Origin: JAEDES01 sp964616405
GTDB taxonomy: Bacteria; Bacillota_I; Bacilli_A; RF39; UBA660
Direction of reading: 5' to 3'
Assembly: GCA_964616405.1 (NCBI GenBank)
Contig: CAZTRE010000048.1
Span: 1-8,363, forward strand
DNA length: 8,363 bases
A model generated the notes under the pieces. The model did not search any database. It saw only the letters and a list, made by a program, of their open reading frames with translations, and was not told the DNA's origin. Below are positions 1 through 7,338 of the stretch, piece by piece; the first letter of the stretch is position 1, and the number at the start of each line of letters is the position of its first letter. Position numbers and translations under genes: made by a program.

Positions 1-140
1 ATAATGGATTTGGAGAAAGTTATGACCATGAGTGGGCATTAAAAGATCAAGGAAGAAGGGAAGGTAAGGCTGAAGGTATAGTAGAGGGCAAAGCGGAAGG
101 CCAAAAAGAGGCAAAGAGAAAAATAGCTCAAGCAATGTTG
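1..140 (+). repeat. 140-bp exact direct repeat, copy 1
   Basis: Bases 1-140 match 348-487 without a mismatch, an offset of 347 bp. The left boundary is unknown because it runs off the window. The identity stops at the codon after AML in both copies. It covers the Gly/Glu-rich tail of the nuclease-like genes. Confidence 0.95.
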
Positions 141-218
141 ACAAAAAATATTGATATTAATACTATTTCAGAATGTACCGGTTTAACTGAGAAAGAAATA
201 ATTGATTTGGTTGAATAG
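3..218 (+). CDS. C-terminal end of an Rpn-family recombination-promoting nuclease / PD-(D/E)XK transposase-like protein (5' truncated by window edge)
   Basis: The frame is open from the window edge to TAG at 216-218 and gives 71 residues. What is visible is the tail typical of Rpn/PDDEXK_2 proteins: a Gly/Glu/Lys-rich low-complexity helix (RREGKAEG..EGKAEGQKEAK), then an Ala-rich helix (IAQAML), then a short helix-turn-helix-like end (NIDINTIS..TGLTEKEIIDL). Members of this family are DNA endonucleases linked to RecA-independent recombination and are usually multicopy. The catalytic domain lies outside the window, so activity cannot be judged. Bases 1-140 are repeated exactly at 348-487 in the next, headless copy. 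The family call rests on the characteristic tail only. A different protein with a similar EG-repeat tail is possible but less likely. Confidence 0.6.
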   Translation, partial: NGFGESYDHEWALKDQGRREGKAEGIVEGKAEGQKEAKRKIAQAMLTKNIDINTISECTGLTEKEIIDLVE

Positions 219-562
219 AAAAGTTAACGGAAGGAGAACGCTATTTATTAGTTTTGGCAGAACAAAATATAAAAAAAGCTAAAGAATATGCGACAAGTGA
301 TGAAGTTATGAAGGAATATGTAGATGATAGTAACGATATAATAACAGATAATGGATTTGGAGAAAGTTATGACCATGAGTGGGCATTAAAAGATCAAGGA
401 AGAAGGGAAGGTAAGGCTGAAGGTATAGTAGAGGGCAAAGCGGAAGGCCAAAAAGAGGCAAAGAGAAAAATAGCTCAAGCAATGTTGAAAGATAATATAG
501 ATATTAACACAATTTCTAAATATGCAGGTTTAAATGAAGAGACCATTAAAAATTTAGAATAG
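219..562 (+). pseudogene. Headless duplicate of the Rpn-type nuclease C-terminal segment
   Basis: This frame is open from 215 and reads, just after the stop of the upstream gene, EKLTEGERYLLVLAEQNIKK and onward. It continues through the same Gly/Glu/Lys-rich tail and ends at TAG 560-562. It has no catalytic domain. The only usable start is TTG at 254, which would give 102 residues, and the AAGGAG at 231-236 is too far upstream (17 nt) and itself encodes the conserved-looking TEGER. I therefore read it as a remnant of a duplicated gene rather than a separately evolved small gene. The final 24 residues differ from those of the upstream copy (KDNIDINTISKYAGLNEETI versus TKNIDINTISECTGLTEKEI) although the preceding 140 bp are identical. 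Translation of a short product from TTG cannot be excluded. Confidence 0.6.
348..487 (+). repeat. 140-bp exact direct repeat, copy 2
   Basis: This is the second copy of the block at 1-140 and is identical throughout. It lies in the same reading frame of the nuclease tail, so the duplication preserves the protein sequence. It begins at the 'ataatgg' following 'aacag'. Confidence 0.95.
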
Positions 563-567
563 TTGTT

Positions 568-604
568 AAAAGGTATTTGCTAAAAATAGGCAGATACCTT
601 TTTT
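568..604 (+). terminator. Rho-independent terminator after the nuclease-like remnants
   Basis: AAAAGGTATTTGC (568-580) pairs with GCAGATACCTTTT (590-602), giving 13 bp with one G-U pair around a 9-base loop, and a run of six T's at 599-604 closes it. It lies 6 bp after the stop of the second copy and separates this unit from the ABC transporter operon. Confidence 0.85.
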
Positions 605-630
605 GTAGTATTTTTAATATATAGATTAAA

Positions 631-660
631 GTTGACATAAATGCAACTAATTGCAACTAA
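631..660 (+). promoter_or_regulatory. Three consecutive 10-bp near-repeats, possible response-regulator operator
   Basis: The stretch reads gttgacataa / atgcaactaa / ttgcaactaa. The second and third units differ by one base and the first is a looser match. A 10-bp period places each unit on the same helix face, as in tandem half-sites of OmpR/PhoB-family regulators. It lies just upstream of the probable -35 of the ABC operon, where an activator would bind. It also contains a perfect TTGACA (632-637), so an alternative reading is a -35 box with a weak TAAAAT -10 at 658-663 (20-bp spacer). No regulator gene is in the window. Confidence 0.35.
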
Positions 661-667
661 AATTATA

Positions 668-696
668 TAGACTACTGTTTATAGATATTGTATGAT
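668..696 (+). promoter_or_regulatory. Candidate promoter of the ABC transporter operon
   Basis: TAGACT (668-673) and TATGAT (691-696) are separated by 17 bp. The -10 matches consensus at five of six positions and the -35 at four of six. Transcription would start near 703, leaving a short leader with AAGGAG at 717-722 before the ATG at 729. A start at 708 would then have almost no leader. Confidence 0.4.
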
Positions 697-728
697 TAGG
701 TTATTAAATGTTAGATAAGGAGAAGCGA

Positions 729-2954
729 ATGATAAAATTAAAGAAAGTTTCTAAATTTTATTATAGTAAGGGGATTATTGCGACGGGCTTTACTAAGGTT
801 GATTTAGAATTTAAGTTAGGTGAGTTTGTTGCTATTACTGGTGAGAGTGGCAGTGGTAAAAGTACCTTATTAAATGTTATTAGTGGACTTGATAGTTATG
901 AAGAAGGAGAAATGTATATTGATGGTGTGGAAACGAGTCATTATACAGAAAAAGACTTTGAAGATTATAGACGAAAATATATAAGTAATATTTTTCAAAA
1001 TTTTAATTTGGTTAATAGTTATACTGTTTATCAGAATGTTGAACTTGTATTGCTTCTTAATGGTAAAAAGAAGAAAAATGTAAAAGAAGTAGTTTTGGAT
1101 TTGCTAAAAAAAGTTGGACTATATAAATTTAAAAATACTAAAGTATCTAAACTTTCTGGTGGTCAAAAGCAACGCGTAGCAATTGCAAGAGCGTTAGCTA
1201 AAGATACACCAATTATATTAGCCGATGAGCCTACTGGATCGCTGGACTCTAAATCGGCAAAAGAGGTTGTTAAATTACTTAGTAAAGTTGCTAAAGATAA
1301 GCTAGTAATTATTGTTACTCATAATTATGAACAAATTGAAGAATATGTTACTAGGAAAATTACAATGCATGACGGAAGAATTTTAGAAGATAAGAAAATT
1401 AAAAAGATAGAAGACGTTTTAGAGCATAGTGGTGCGAGTTATAAAAATTTAACTTTCTTTAATCAACTTAGATTAGGTTTTAGAAATGCCTTTAATATTA
1501 TTCCTAAATTTTTACTGGTACTGGCTGTTTATTTGTTTATGGTTAGTGCCTTGATATTCGAATATTCAGCATTTAAACATGAAGAGTATGTATTAAATAA
1601 ATCGGGTTATAATTATGTTTTTAATAATACAAGTGATAAGAGAGTTGTAATAAAGAAGAAAGATAAGACATCTTTTACAGAGGAAGATTATAGAAAAATT
1701 AAAAGTATTGACCATGTTAAGAACGTAGTTAAAAATGATTTATCACTTGATACATATGTTTATATGACAGATCGTAATAATTATTGGCTTGATGGATTAG
1801 TATTAGAACTTAATCATTTAGATGGTAACGTTGACGTTGGAAGAATGCCTAAAGATAAAAATGAGATTGTAATTAAAGGTGATAAGAAGGATTTTTATAT
1901 TGAAAATTTAGCTAATTCAATGAATGATGTTACTTTATATTTAGAGGATAATAGAGGACAATTAGTAAAAACACATCCTATTAAAATAGTGGGTATTAAA
2001 TATAATGATAAAGATGAAGAAATGCCTAATTATTATAGATATACTTATTATGTTGGAGATGAATTAATATCATTTTTAACTTTTGATATTAATGAAAAGT
2101 ATAGTAAGGTAAAAGTTAATTTTCAAAATCTTTATTATAATTCGATGGATTCAGGTGAATTTAAAATTATTCCAACAGATTCTATATATGCAGGGGATGT
2201 TTATATTGATTATGACTTAAGTCCTTTATGTAAAAATAATAATTGTTTAAAGCAGCCATTAACTATAGAAATTGAGAATTTATATTATAAAGATAGTAAG
2301 ACTTTAACTGTTACACAAGTTTATTCGAAGAAGAATTTTAAATCATTATTCGGAACAGAGTATGATGATAATAATAAGGGTGCAATCTATATAAATAAGA
2401 ATGATTATGAATCATTATTTAATAAGGAACCTTATCAAAGTAGTGTGTTTGTAGATGATGTTACGATAGTAGATGAGGTAGGTAAAAAGTTAGAAGATTA
2501 TGGATATACAACTTTATTAATAAAAGATACATTAGTAAAAGAGTCTGCGGTTAAGATTATGCAAATATTTAAGACTATAGTGACGATTGTTTTAATAATA
2601 GTATTGTTCTTTATTTCTTACTTTGTAATTCAATTAATATTAAAATCTAGAAATGTATATTATTCTATTTTAAGAATGCTTGGTGCGACAAAAAATATTT
2701 CTAGGAGATTATTGATTATTGAATTATTAGTAGTTTCAAATTTAGCTTATTGGTTAGTAATTGGAGGAGTTTTACTTCAGTACTTAAATGTTTATGATAT
2801 TTCTTTCTTACAAACTGTAGTTGATTATTTGAAGTTTAGTGATTACTTATTACTATTTGTAATTATAAATGTTATAGCGTATCTTATAAGTTTAAAATTT
2901 TCTAAAAAATTATTTAAAAGAAGTGTTATGACTACTATGAAAGAGGAGGTGTAA
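729..2954 (+). CDS. ABC transporter, ATPase fused to FtsX/MacB-like permease (first half-transporter)
   Basis: This 741-residue protein combines an ABC ATPase and a membrane permease. The ATPase (about 1-225) has Walker A GESGSGKST (38-46), Q-loop Gln90, signature LSGGQ (142-146), Walker B IILADEP (162-168), D-loop SLD (171-173) and switch His198, so all catalytic elements are intact. Predicted helix TM1 (about 258-280) is followed by a large extracellular domain (281-612) with one Cys pair (501, 506). TM2 (615-638), TM3 (661-685) and TM4 (704-722) follow, with the FtsX-like cytoplasmic stretch ILRMLGATKNISRRL between TM2 and TM3. The layout is that of MacB: NBD, TM1, extracytoplasmic domain, TM2-4. 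Such proteins are usually mechanotransmission or export machines acting on peptides, lipids or envelope factors. I chose ATG 729 because AAGGAG (717-722) sits 6 nt upstream; ATG 708 would add seven residues but lacks a good site. It is the likely partner of the next gene, 2 bp downstream. The substrate is unknown. Confidence 0.9.
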   Translation: MIKLKKVSKFYYSKGIIATGFTKVDLEFKLGEFVAITGESGSGKSTLLNVISGLDSYEEGEMYIDGVETSHYTEKDFEDYRRKYISNIFQNFNLVNSYTVYQNVELVLLLNGKKKKNVKEVVLDLLKKVGLYKFKNTKVSKLSGGQKQRVAIARALAKDTPIILADEPTGSLDSKSAKEVVKLLSKVAKDKLVIIVTHNYEQIEEYVTRKITMHDGRILEDKKIKKIEDVLEHSGASYKNLTFFNQLRLGFRNAFNIIPKFLLVLAVYLFMVSALIFEYSAFKHEEYVLNKSGYNYVFNNTSDKRVVIKKKDKTSFTEEDYRKIKSIDHVKNVVKNDLSLDTYVYMTDRNNYWLDGLVLELNHLDGNVDVGRMPKDKNEIVIKGDKKDFYIENLANSMNDVTLYLEDNRGQLVKTHPIKIVGIKYNDKDEEMPNYYRYTYYVGDELISFLTFDINEKYSKVKVNFQNLYYNSMDSGEFKIIPTDSIYAGDVYIDYDLSPLCKNNNCLKQPLTIEIENLYYKDSKTLTVTQVYSKKNFKSLFGTEYDDNNKGAIYINKNDYESLFNKEPYQSSVFVDDVTIVDEVGKKLEDYGYTTLLIKDTLVKESAVKIMQIFKTIVTIVLIIVLFFISYFVIQLILKSRNVYYSILRMLGATKNISRRLLIIELLVVSNLAYWLVIGGVLLQYLNVYDISFLQTVVDYLKFSDYLLLFVIINVIAYLISLKFSKKLFKRSVMTTMKEEV

Positions 2955-2956
2955 GT

Positions 2957-5365
2957 ATGCTTGAGATAAAGGGTTTAAATAAATATTTTAATCGTTTTAA
3001 AAAGAACGAAATTCATGTTTTAAATCAAGTTAATCTTACGCTTGAAGATACTGGATTAGTAGCTTTACTTGGACCAAGTGGTTGTGGTAAAACGACATTT
3101 TTAAATGCTATTGGAGGAATGGATACTTTTAAGGGAAATATTTACTTAAATGGTAAAAAGATTAGTTCTAAACTAATGGGACGAGTTGATAAGATAAGGA
3201 ATTTAGAAATTGGTTATATTTTTCAAGATTATAAATTAATTGATGATAAAAGTGTTTTTGATAATGTGGCTTTAGTTCTTACAATGATTGGGATTAAGGA
3301 TAAAAAAGAGGTAAAAAAACGAGTCGAATTTTTATTAGATAAAGTTGGAATGCTTAGATATAAAAAGCGACCTGCGGGAATGTTATCAGGTGGAGAAAGA
3401 CAAAGAGTAGGTATTGCGAGAGCATTAGCTAAAGATCCTGATATTATTTTGGCAGATGAGCCTACTGGTAATTTGGATAGTAAAAATTCATTAGAAATAA
3501 TGAAGCTTATTAAAGCAATCTCTAAAGAAAAGTTAGTAATTTTAGTTACACATGAGGAAAATTTGGCTAAGTTTTATGCAAGTAGAATTATTGAAATACA
3601 AGATGGAAAGATTATTAATGATTATATAAATGAACATGATGATGAGTTAGATTATATGATGGATAATTGTTTATATCTAAAAGATTTTAATGAAAAAAAG
3701 TATGTCGACGAAGTTACAATTTATAGTGATCAGCCAATATCTATTAAATTAGATGTTGTGGTACGTGGAAATAATGTTTATATAAAAAGTGATGATTTTC
3801 ATAAGATAGAAGTAATTGATCAATATTCTAGTATTGAGATGGTTGATGATCATTATAAAAAGATTGGTAAAAAAGATATTGATGAGGCAACTTTTGATTT
3901 TAAAAATATTATTAATAATCAATATAAGAGAAAATATGCATCGATTATTAATCCGTTTCAAATGATTTATCAGGGATTTAAGAAAGTATTTGATTTTTCT
4001 ATACTGAAGAAAATATTATTATTAGGCTTCTTTGTTTCAGCAATGTTTATTATGTATTCTTTTAGTACAATGTTTTCTTGTTTTGTGATACATGAAGAGG
4101 ATTTTGTTAGTAAGAATAAAGAATATTTACTAATAAACAATAAAGGGGTTAAGGTAGATGATTATTTAAGGTATGAGGATAATAGTAATGTTAATTATTT
4201 ATTACCTGGAGATTCTATAATAAATATGAATTTAGTATCTAATGACTATTATCAGACTAGTCAATATCCTATGAGTTTTTCTGGATCACTTTCATCTATT
4301 GATTTAATAGATAAAGAAGATATTATTAGTGGAAGTGGTATTAATTCAGAAAAAGAAATAATTATTGATAAAATGGTTTCAAATCAGATAATTAATGGTG
4401 ATGTTCCTAGTAAAATGCGAGGAATTTATACTGAAGAAGATTTACTAGGTAGAGAAGTATCAGTAAATCATTTAGGTACATTTACAATAGTGGGGATTGT
4501 TGATAAAAAGAGTCCATCTATTTATGTAAATTCCGATTTAATGATTCCACTACTTTTTTATAGTAAAGATCAAAATGAGGAAGCGTCTGTTAGTGATTCA
4601 TCTTTTGTAGATTATCATTTGTATGAAAATAAAGTTGAAATTAGGGGCGGAAGAGCGCCTTCAAATGATTATGAAGTTATGGTTAATGTTGATCAAAAGG
4701 AACAAATGCCTTTAAATAAGAAAATTAAAACTAAGATAAATGGAGTAGAACTTACTGTTGTTGGATATTATTATAGTAAGTATAATGAACATTATAATTT
4801 AGTAAATCCTAAGATGGTTAAATATGAATTAATTGCTAATAGTGATAATGTAACGTTATATTGTGAGGATAAAGATAAGTGTCTTATGGATTTTAGAAAT
4901 GATAATTTAAACATAATAGATTCTTATCAAGAAAGTAGAGATGGTTATATAGAAAAAAATAAAGAGAGAGTTAGAAATACTTTAGTAGTATCTGGTATTA
5001 TTTTGATAATCTCATTTATAGAAATAATTTTAATGATTAGATCTTCATTTCTTTCTAGAATAAAGGAAGTTGGAATTTATAGGGCTATTGGAGTTAAAAG
5101 AAGAGATATTTATAAGATGTTTTTTGGAGAAATTTTTGCAATTACTACGCTTACTAGTTTACCAGGGGTTTTATTAATGGCCTATATACTTCAAAAACTT
5201 TCTACTATTTCAATGATGAAAAATTATATCTTTATAAATTGGTGGCTGGTTATTTTAACTATTATTGTTGTTTATATATTTAATTTGATAATTGGTTTAT
5301 TGCCAGTTTATAATACTATTAGAAAGCGACCAGCTGCTATTTTAGCAAGATATGATTATGATTAA
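2957..5365 (+). CDS. ABC transporter, ATPase fused to FtsX/MacB-like permease (second half-transporter)
   Basis: This 802-residue protein is a paralogue of the preceding gene. The ATPase has Walker A GPSGCGKTT (39-47), Q-loop Gln90, signature LSGGE (143-147), Walker B IILADEP (163-169), D-loop NLD (172-174) and His199. Unlike its partner, it carries about 120 extra cytoplasmic residues (about 225-345, beta-strand-like) before TM1 (351-374). The extracellular domain (375-672) contains two MacB-like modules (about 456-516 and 561-608) and a Cys pair (636, 642). TM2 (674-695), TM3 (722-745) and TM4 (760-784) follow. The stretch GIYRAIGVKRRDIYKMFFGE (706-725) and the C-terminal P..N.IRKRPAAILAR are classic FtsX-family signatures. 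GAGGAGGT (2943-2950), inside the end of the upstream gene, is its ribosome site, so the two genes are translationally close and surely cotranscribed. Both ATPases look competent, which suggests a heterodimer with two working sites. The substrate is not deducible. Confidence 0.9.
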   Translation: MLEIKGLNKYFNRFKKNEIHVLNQVNLTLEDTGLVALLGPSGCGKTTFLNAIGGMDTFKGNIYLNGKKISSKLMGRVDKIRNLEIGYIFQDYKLIDDKSVFDNVALVLTMIGIKDKKEVKKRVEFLLDKVGMLRYKKRPAGMLSGGERQRVGIARALAKDPDIILADEPTGNLDSKNSLEIMKLIKAISKEKLVILVTHEENLAKFYASRIIEIQDGKIINDYINEHDDELDYMMDNCLYLKDFNEKKYVDEVTIYSDQPISIKLDVVVRGNNVYIKSDDFHKIEVIDQYSSIEMVDDHYKKIGKKDIDEATFDFKNIINNQYKRKYASIINPFQMIYQGFKKVFDFSILKKILLLGFFVSAMFIMYSFSTMFSCFVIHEEDFVSKNKEYLLINNKGVKVDDYLRYEDNSNVNYLLPGDSIINMNLVSNDYYQTSQYPMSFSGSLSSIDLIDKEDIISGSGINSEKEIIIDKMVSNQIINGDVPSKMRGIYTEEDLLGREVSVNHLGTFTIVGIVDKKSPSIYVNSDLMIPLLFYSKDQNEEASVSDSSFVDYHLYENKVEIRGGRAPSNDYEVMVNVDQKEQMPLNKKIKTKINGVELTVVGYYYSKYNEHYNLVNPKMVKYELIANSDNVTLYCEDKDKCLMDFRNDNLNIIDSYQESRDGYIEKNKERVRNTLVVSGIILIISFIEIILMIRSSFLSRIKEVGIYRAIGVKRRDIYKMFFGEIFAITTLTSLPGVLLMAYILQKLSTISMMKNYIFINWWLVILTIIVVYIFNLIIGLLPVYNTIRKRPAAILARYDYD

Positions 5366-5385
5366 AGGTTATATGTAAAAATTGG

Positions 5386-5417
5386 AAGGCAAACCTTGTT
5401 TGAGGTTTGTTTTCTTT
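5386..5417 (+). terminator. Rho-independent terminator of the ABC operon
   Basis: AAGGCAAACCT (5386-5396) pairs with AGGTTTGTTTT (5403-5413), including two G-U pairs, around a 6-base loop, and is followed by TTTTCTTT. It lies 20 bp after the stop of the second ABC gene and physically overlaps the candidate -35 of the next gene. Confidence 0.75.
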
Positions 5418-5427
5418 GTGTTATAAT
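5400..5427 (+). promoter_or_regulatory. Candidate extended -10 promoter of the membrane protein gene
   Basis: A perfect TATAAT (5422-5427) is preceded by TGT (5419-5421), an extended -10. A weak TTGAGG (5400-5405) lies 16 bp upstream, within the terminator hairpin. The predicted start near 5434 leaves a very short leader, with AGGAGG (5435-5440) almost at its 5' end. Confidence 0.45.
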
Positions 5428-5446
5428 TACAATTAGGAGGAAGTTT

Positions 5447-6256
5447 ATGGAGATTTTTAAAAAGATTATTTTAGGTGTTAGTAGAGTTGTTTTATTTTTT
5501 AGTTTATTTTTACTATTAAGTAGTTTTGCGATGGATGGAATGGTAAGGCTTGGAATTAGTTCTATTGTTAGTGAAAGTTTGATGCAAGACTCTACTTTTG
5601 ATGATGCTATAGAAGATAAGGAAAAAATAAATGAATTATTTCAAAAAACTGAGACACAAGAGTTTGTTAGAAAATATTTTGAACCGGTGATTAGTGGGGA
5701 TGTTGATATTTCAAAAGTTAATCTTGGTGGAGATATTTTAGAGTTTGTAGAGCACAATAAAGAAAAAATTGAAGAGGTTATTGGACAGCCAATTGATATG
5801 GAACGAGTAGAAGAATTTACTAAGAGTAAAGAAATGGCTACATTAAATGATGGTTATATTGAAGTAGTATCTAAAGCTAATGATGCAGTGCCAACGGAAG
5901 TGAAAAATGTGATTAAGATTTGTAACTTTATTTTATCTGGTAGGTTTAGAATCATGATGGGACTTATTAGCTTACTAACTATAGTAATAATAGCTTTTAT
6001 AAAAAAATCTTATTATGATTGGATAGGAATAGTTGGGAATGATTTAATTGGATGTGGAAGCATTGTTTTGATTGGTTCTGTAGGAGGTTTATTAGTTCTA
6101 AATGCAATGTTTGATGCGTTAAAATTAGGTAATATTACTTTTAAGTTTGGAAATGTTGCGATTGTTTCGGGTGGGGCAATTGTGGTTGGAATTATATTAA
6201 AGTTTATTTATAAAATTCTTGATAAAAAATTTTGTAGAATAAAAACAGAAGCTTAA
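5447..6256 (+). CDS. Membrane protein of unknown function, about four transmembrane helices
   Basis: I do not recognise a named family for this 269-residue protein. The start at ATG 5447 is fixed by AGGAGG (5435-5440) with 6-nt spacing; the frame is open further upstream, but that part runs through the terminator. An N-terminal hydrophobic helix (about 8-28) follows two Lys residues and could be an anchor or uncleaved signal. Residues 30-165 are hydrophilic, acidic and mostly helical, probably outside the cell, with repeated Glu/Lys and Asp-rich stretches. Three more hydrophobic segments follow (about 168-186, 199-222, 236-257), the last two Gly-rich, before a basic cytoplasmic tail (KILDKKFCRIKTEA). 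No catalytic motif is visible. It sits after the ABC operon on the same strand but behind a terminator and with its own promoter, so any link to the transporter is weak. Its stop overlaps the converging glycosyltransferase gene by 4 bp. Confidence 0.75.
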   Translation: MEIFKKIILGVSRVVLFFSLFLLLSSFAMDGMVRLGISSIVSESLMQDSTFDDAIEDKEKINELFQKTETQEFVRKYFEPVISGDVDISKVNLGGDILEFVEHNKEKIEEVIGQPIDMERVEEFTKSKEMATLNDGYIEVVSKANDAVPTEVKNVIKICNFILSGRFRIMMGLISLLTIVIIAFIKKSYYDWIGIVGNDLIGCGSIVLIGSVGGLLVLNAMFDALKLGNITFKFGNVAIVSGGAIVVGIILKFIYKILDKKFCRIKTEA

Positions 6257-6276
6257 TTAATATCTTCTGCTTTTTT
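6246..6276. terminator. Hairpin at the junction of two convergent genes, possible bidirectional terminator
   Basis: CAGAAG (6246-6251) pairs with CTTCTG (6264-6269) around a loop holding the palindrome TTAATTAA (6253-6260). A T-run (6271-6276) follows on the plus strand, and an A-run (6241-6245) provides T's on the minus strand. The stem is short, and both overlapping stop codons sit in the loop. Confidence 0.5.
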
Positions 6277-7332
6277 ATATATTTGATGATTATTTAGGAG
6301 ACGTTCATTGGTTGGGGATTTTTCTAGAGCTAGTGTATTGAAGTAAATTGCATAATTATATTTTTTTAGGTTGTAGCAGGCAATTGCTAGGAGATCATAG
6401 ATAGTGCTGTCCCAACTGAAAACTTCATTAATATACGTTTTTTCATGGTGAGTTATTTGTAAAGCTTTAAGGCAAAGCCTTTCAACTTCTTGGAAGTTGC
6501 TTAATTCATATTCTAGAATAGCTTTTTCTACAAAGGCATCTCTTAAGTGTGGGGCTTCTTTAATCGCTTTATCGTAATAAAATTTAGCTTCGGGATAATT
6601 TTTAAGATTTTTATATGATCTAGCAATGAAACGATATGATGCAGCTCGTTCATCTTTCCAAGTGGCATTTTTTAGATTAAGATGTTTCTTTAAAGTGGTT
6701 ATAGCTTCGTTCCATTTACTGTAATATATGTATTCACGACCAAGATAGTGCATATTGCGGTCATCTTCAGGATCTTCTTGAACAGATAATTCTAGTAATG
6801 GTAAGTAAGAACCACGCGATTTTGAATTGTCTGGATAGTGATTTAAGGTTATTTCATTGATAGTAATTACTTGTTCTTGTTCTTTTGTTGATTTTAATAT
6901 TTCATGAACCGGATGAGTCCAAATGTAATTTTTGCGGGTATGAATTTTTTCAATATAAAAATTTACTAGAGGTTGGTTATTCTCATCTAAAGACCAATTG
7001 TAGTTATATCTAGCGCGGGTTGTGTCTTTTTGCCAAGCATCTTCTAATTTTTTGCGCCAACCCTTTTCAAATACTTCATCTAAATCTGTACAAACACATA
7101 TGTCAGTATCTTCAGGAACTAAACTTAATGATTCGTTTCTTGCGACATCAAATCTCCACGGTGTAATAATTTTTCTTGTTACGTTAACGCCACATGATTC
7201 TAAAAGTTCTTTGGTATTATCGGTAGAACCGGTATCTAAAACGAAAATTTCATCGGCTTCTTTCATTGATTCAACCCAACGTTTGACAAACTTTTCTTCA
7301 TTTTTAGCTATTGCATATACACAAATTTTTAT
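6253..7332 (-). CDS. Family-2 glycosyltransferase with C-terminal TPR repeats; apparent ATA start
   Basis: This is a predicted cytoplasmic sugar transferase of 359 residues if begun at ATA 7332-7330. The N-terminal GT-A fold shows KICVYAIAKNEEKFV (2-16, first strand and nucleotide-binding loop), VLDTGSTDNT (31-40) and CTDLDE with the metal-binding DxD (Asp83, Asp85). The C-terminal half holds about four TPR-like helical pairs (about 194-220, 229-265, 265-292, 309-345), a known GT2-TPR layout. The first in-frame ATG (7266) would delete the first strand and the KNEE motif, and it has no ribosome site. AAGGATGTGA (minus strand, 7348-7339) matches the ideal Shine-Dalgarno sequence at nine of ten bases and ends 6 nt before the ATA. 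An in-frame TGA lies inside that site, so no longer start exists. The downstream gene in the opposite orientation overlaps its last 4 bp. The collagen-like gene upstream on the same strand is a plausible substrate. The donor sugar is unknown. Confidence 0.85.
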   Translation of the reverse strand: MKICVYAIAKNEEKFVKRWVESMKEADEIFVLDTGSTDNTKELLESCGVNVTRKIITPWRFDVARNESLSLVPEDTDICVCTDLDEVFEKGWRKKLEDAWQKDTTRARYNYNWSLDENNQPLVNFYIEKIHTRKNYIWTHPVHEILKSTKEQEQVITINEITLNHYPDNSKSRGSYLPLLELSVQEDPEDDRNMHYLGREYIYYSKWNEAITTLKKHLNLKNATWKDERAASYRFIARSYKNLKNYPEAKFYYDKAIKEAPHLRDAFVEKAILEYELSNFQEVERLCLKALQITHHEKTYINEVFSWDSTIYDLLAIACYNLKKYNYAIYFNTLALEKSPTNERLLNNHQIYKKAEDIN

Positions 7333-7338
7333 AAATCG

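Noticed and set aside
1..562. Insertion sequence bounded by the 140-bp direct repeats
   Set aside because: The 207 bp between the repeats hold no transposase and no terminal inverted repeats are seen; the repeat is coding sequence of one protein family.
3749..3961. 70-codon open frame on the minus strand
   Set aside because: Lies wholly inside the second ABC gene, which has intact motifs throughout; product is low-complexity Ile/Asn from AT-rich antisense, with no ribosome site.
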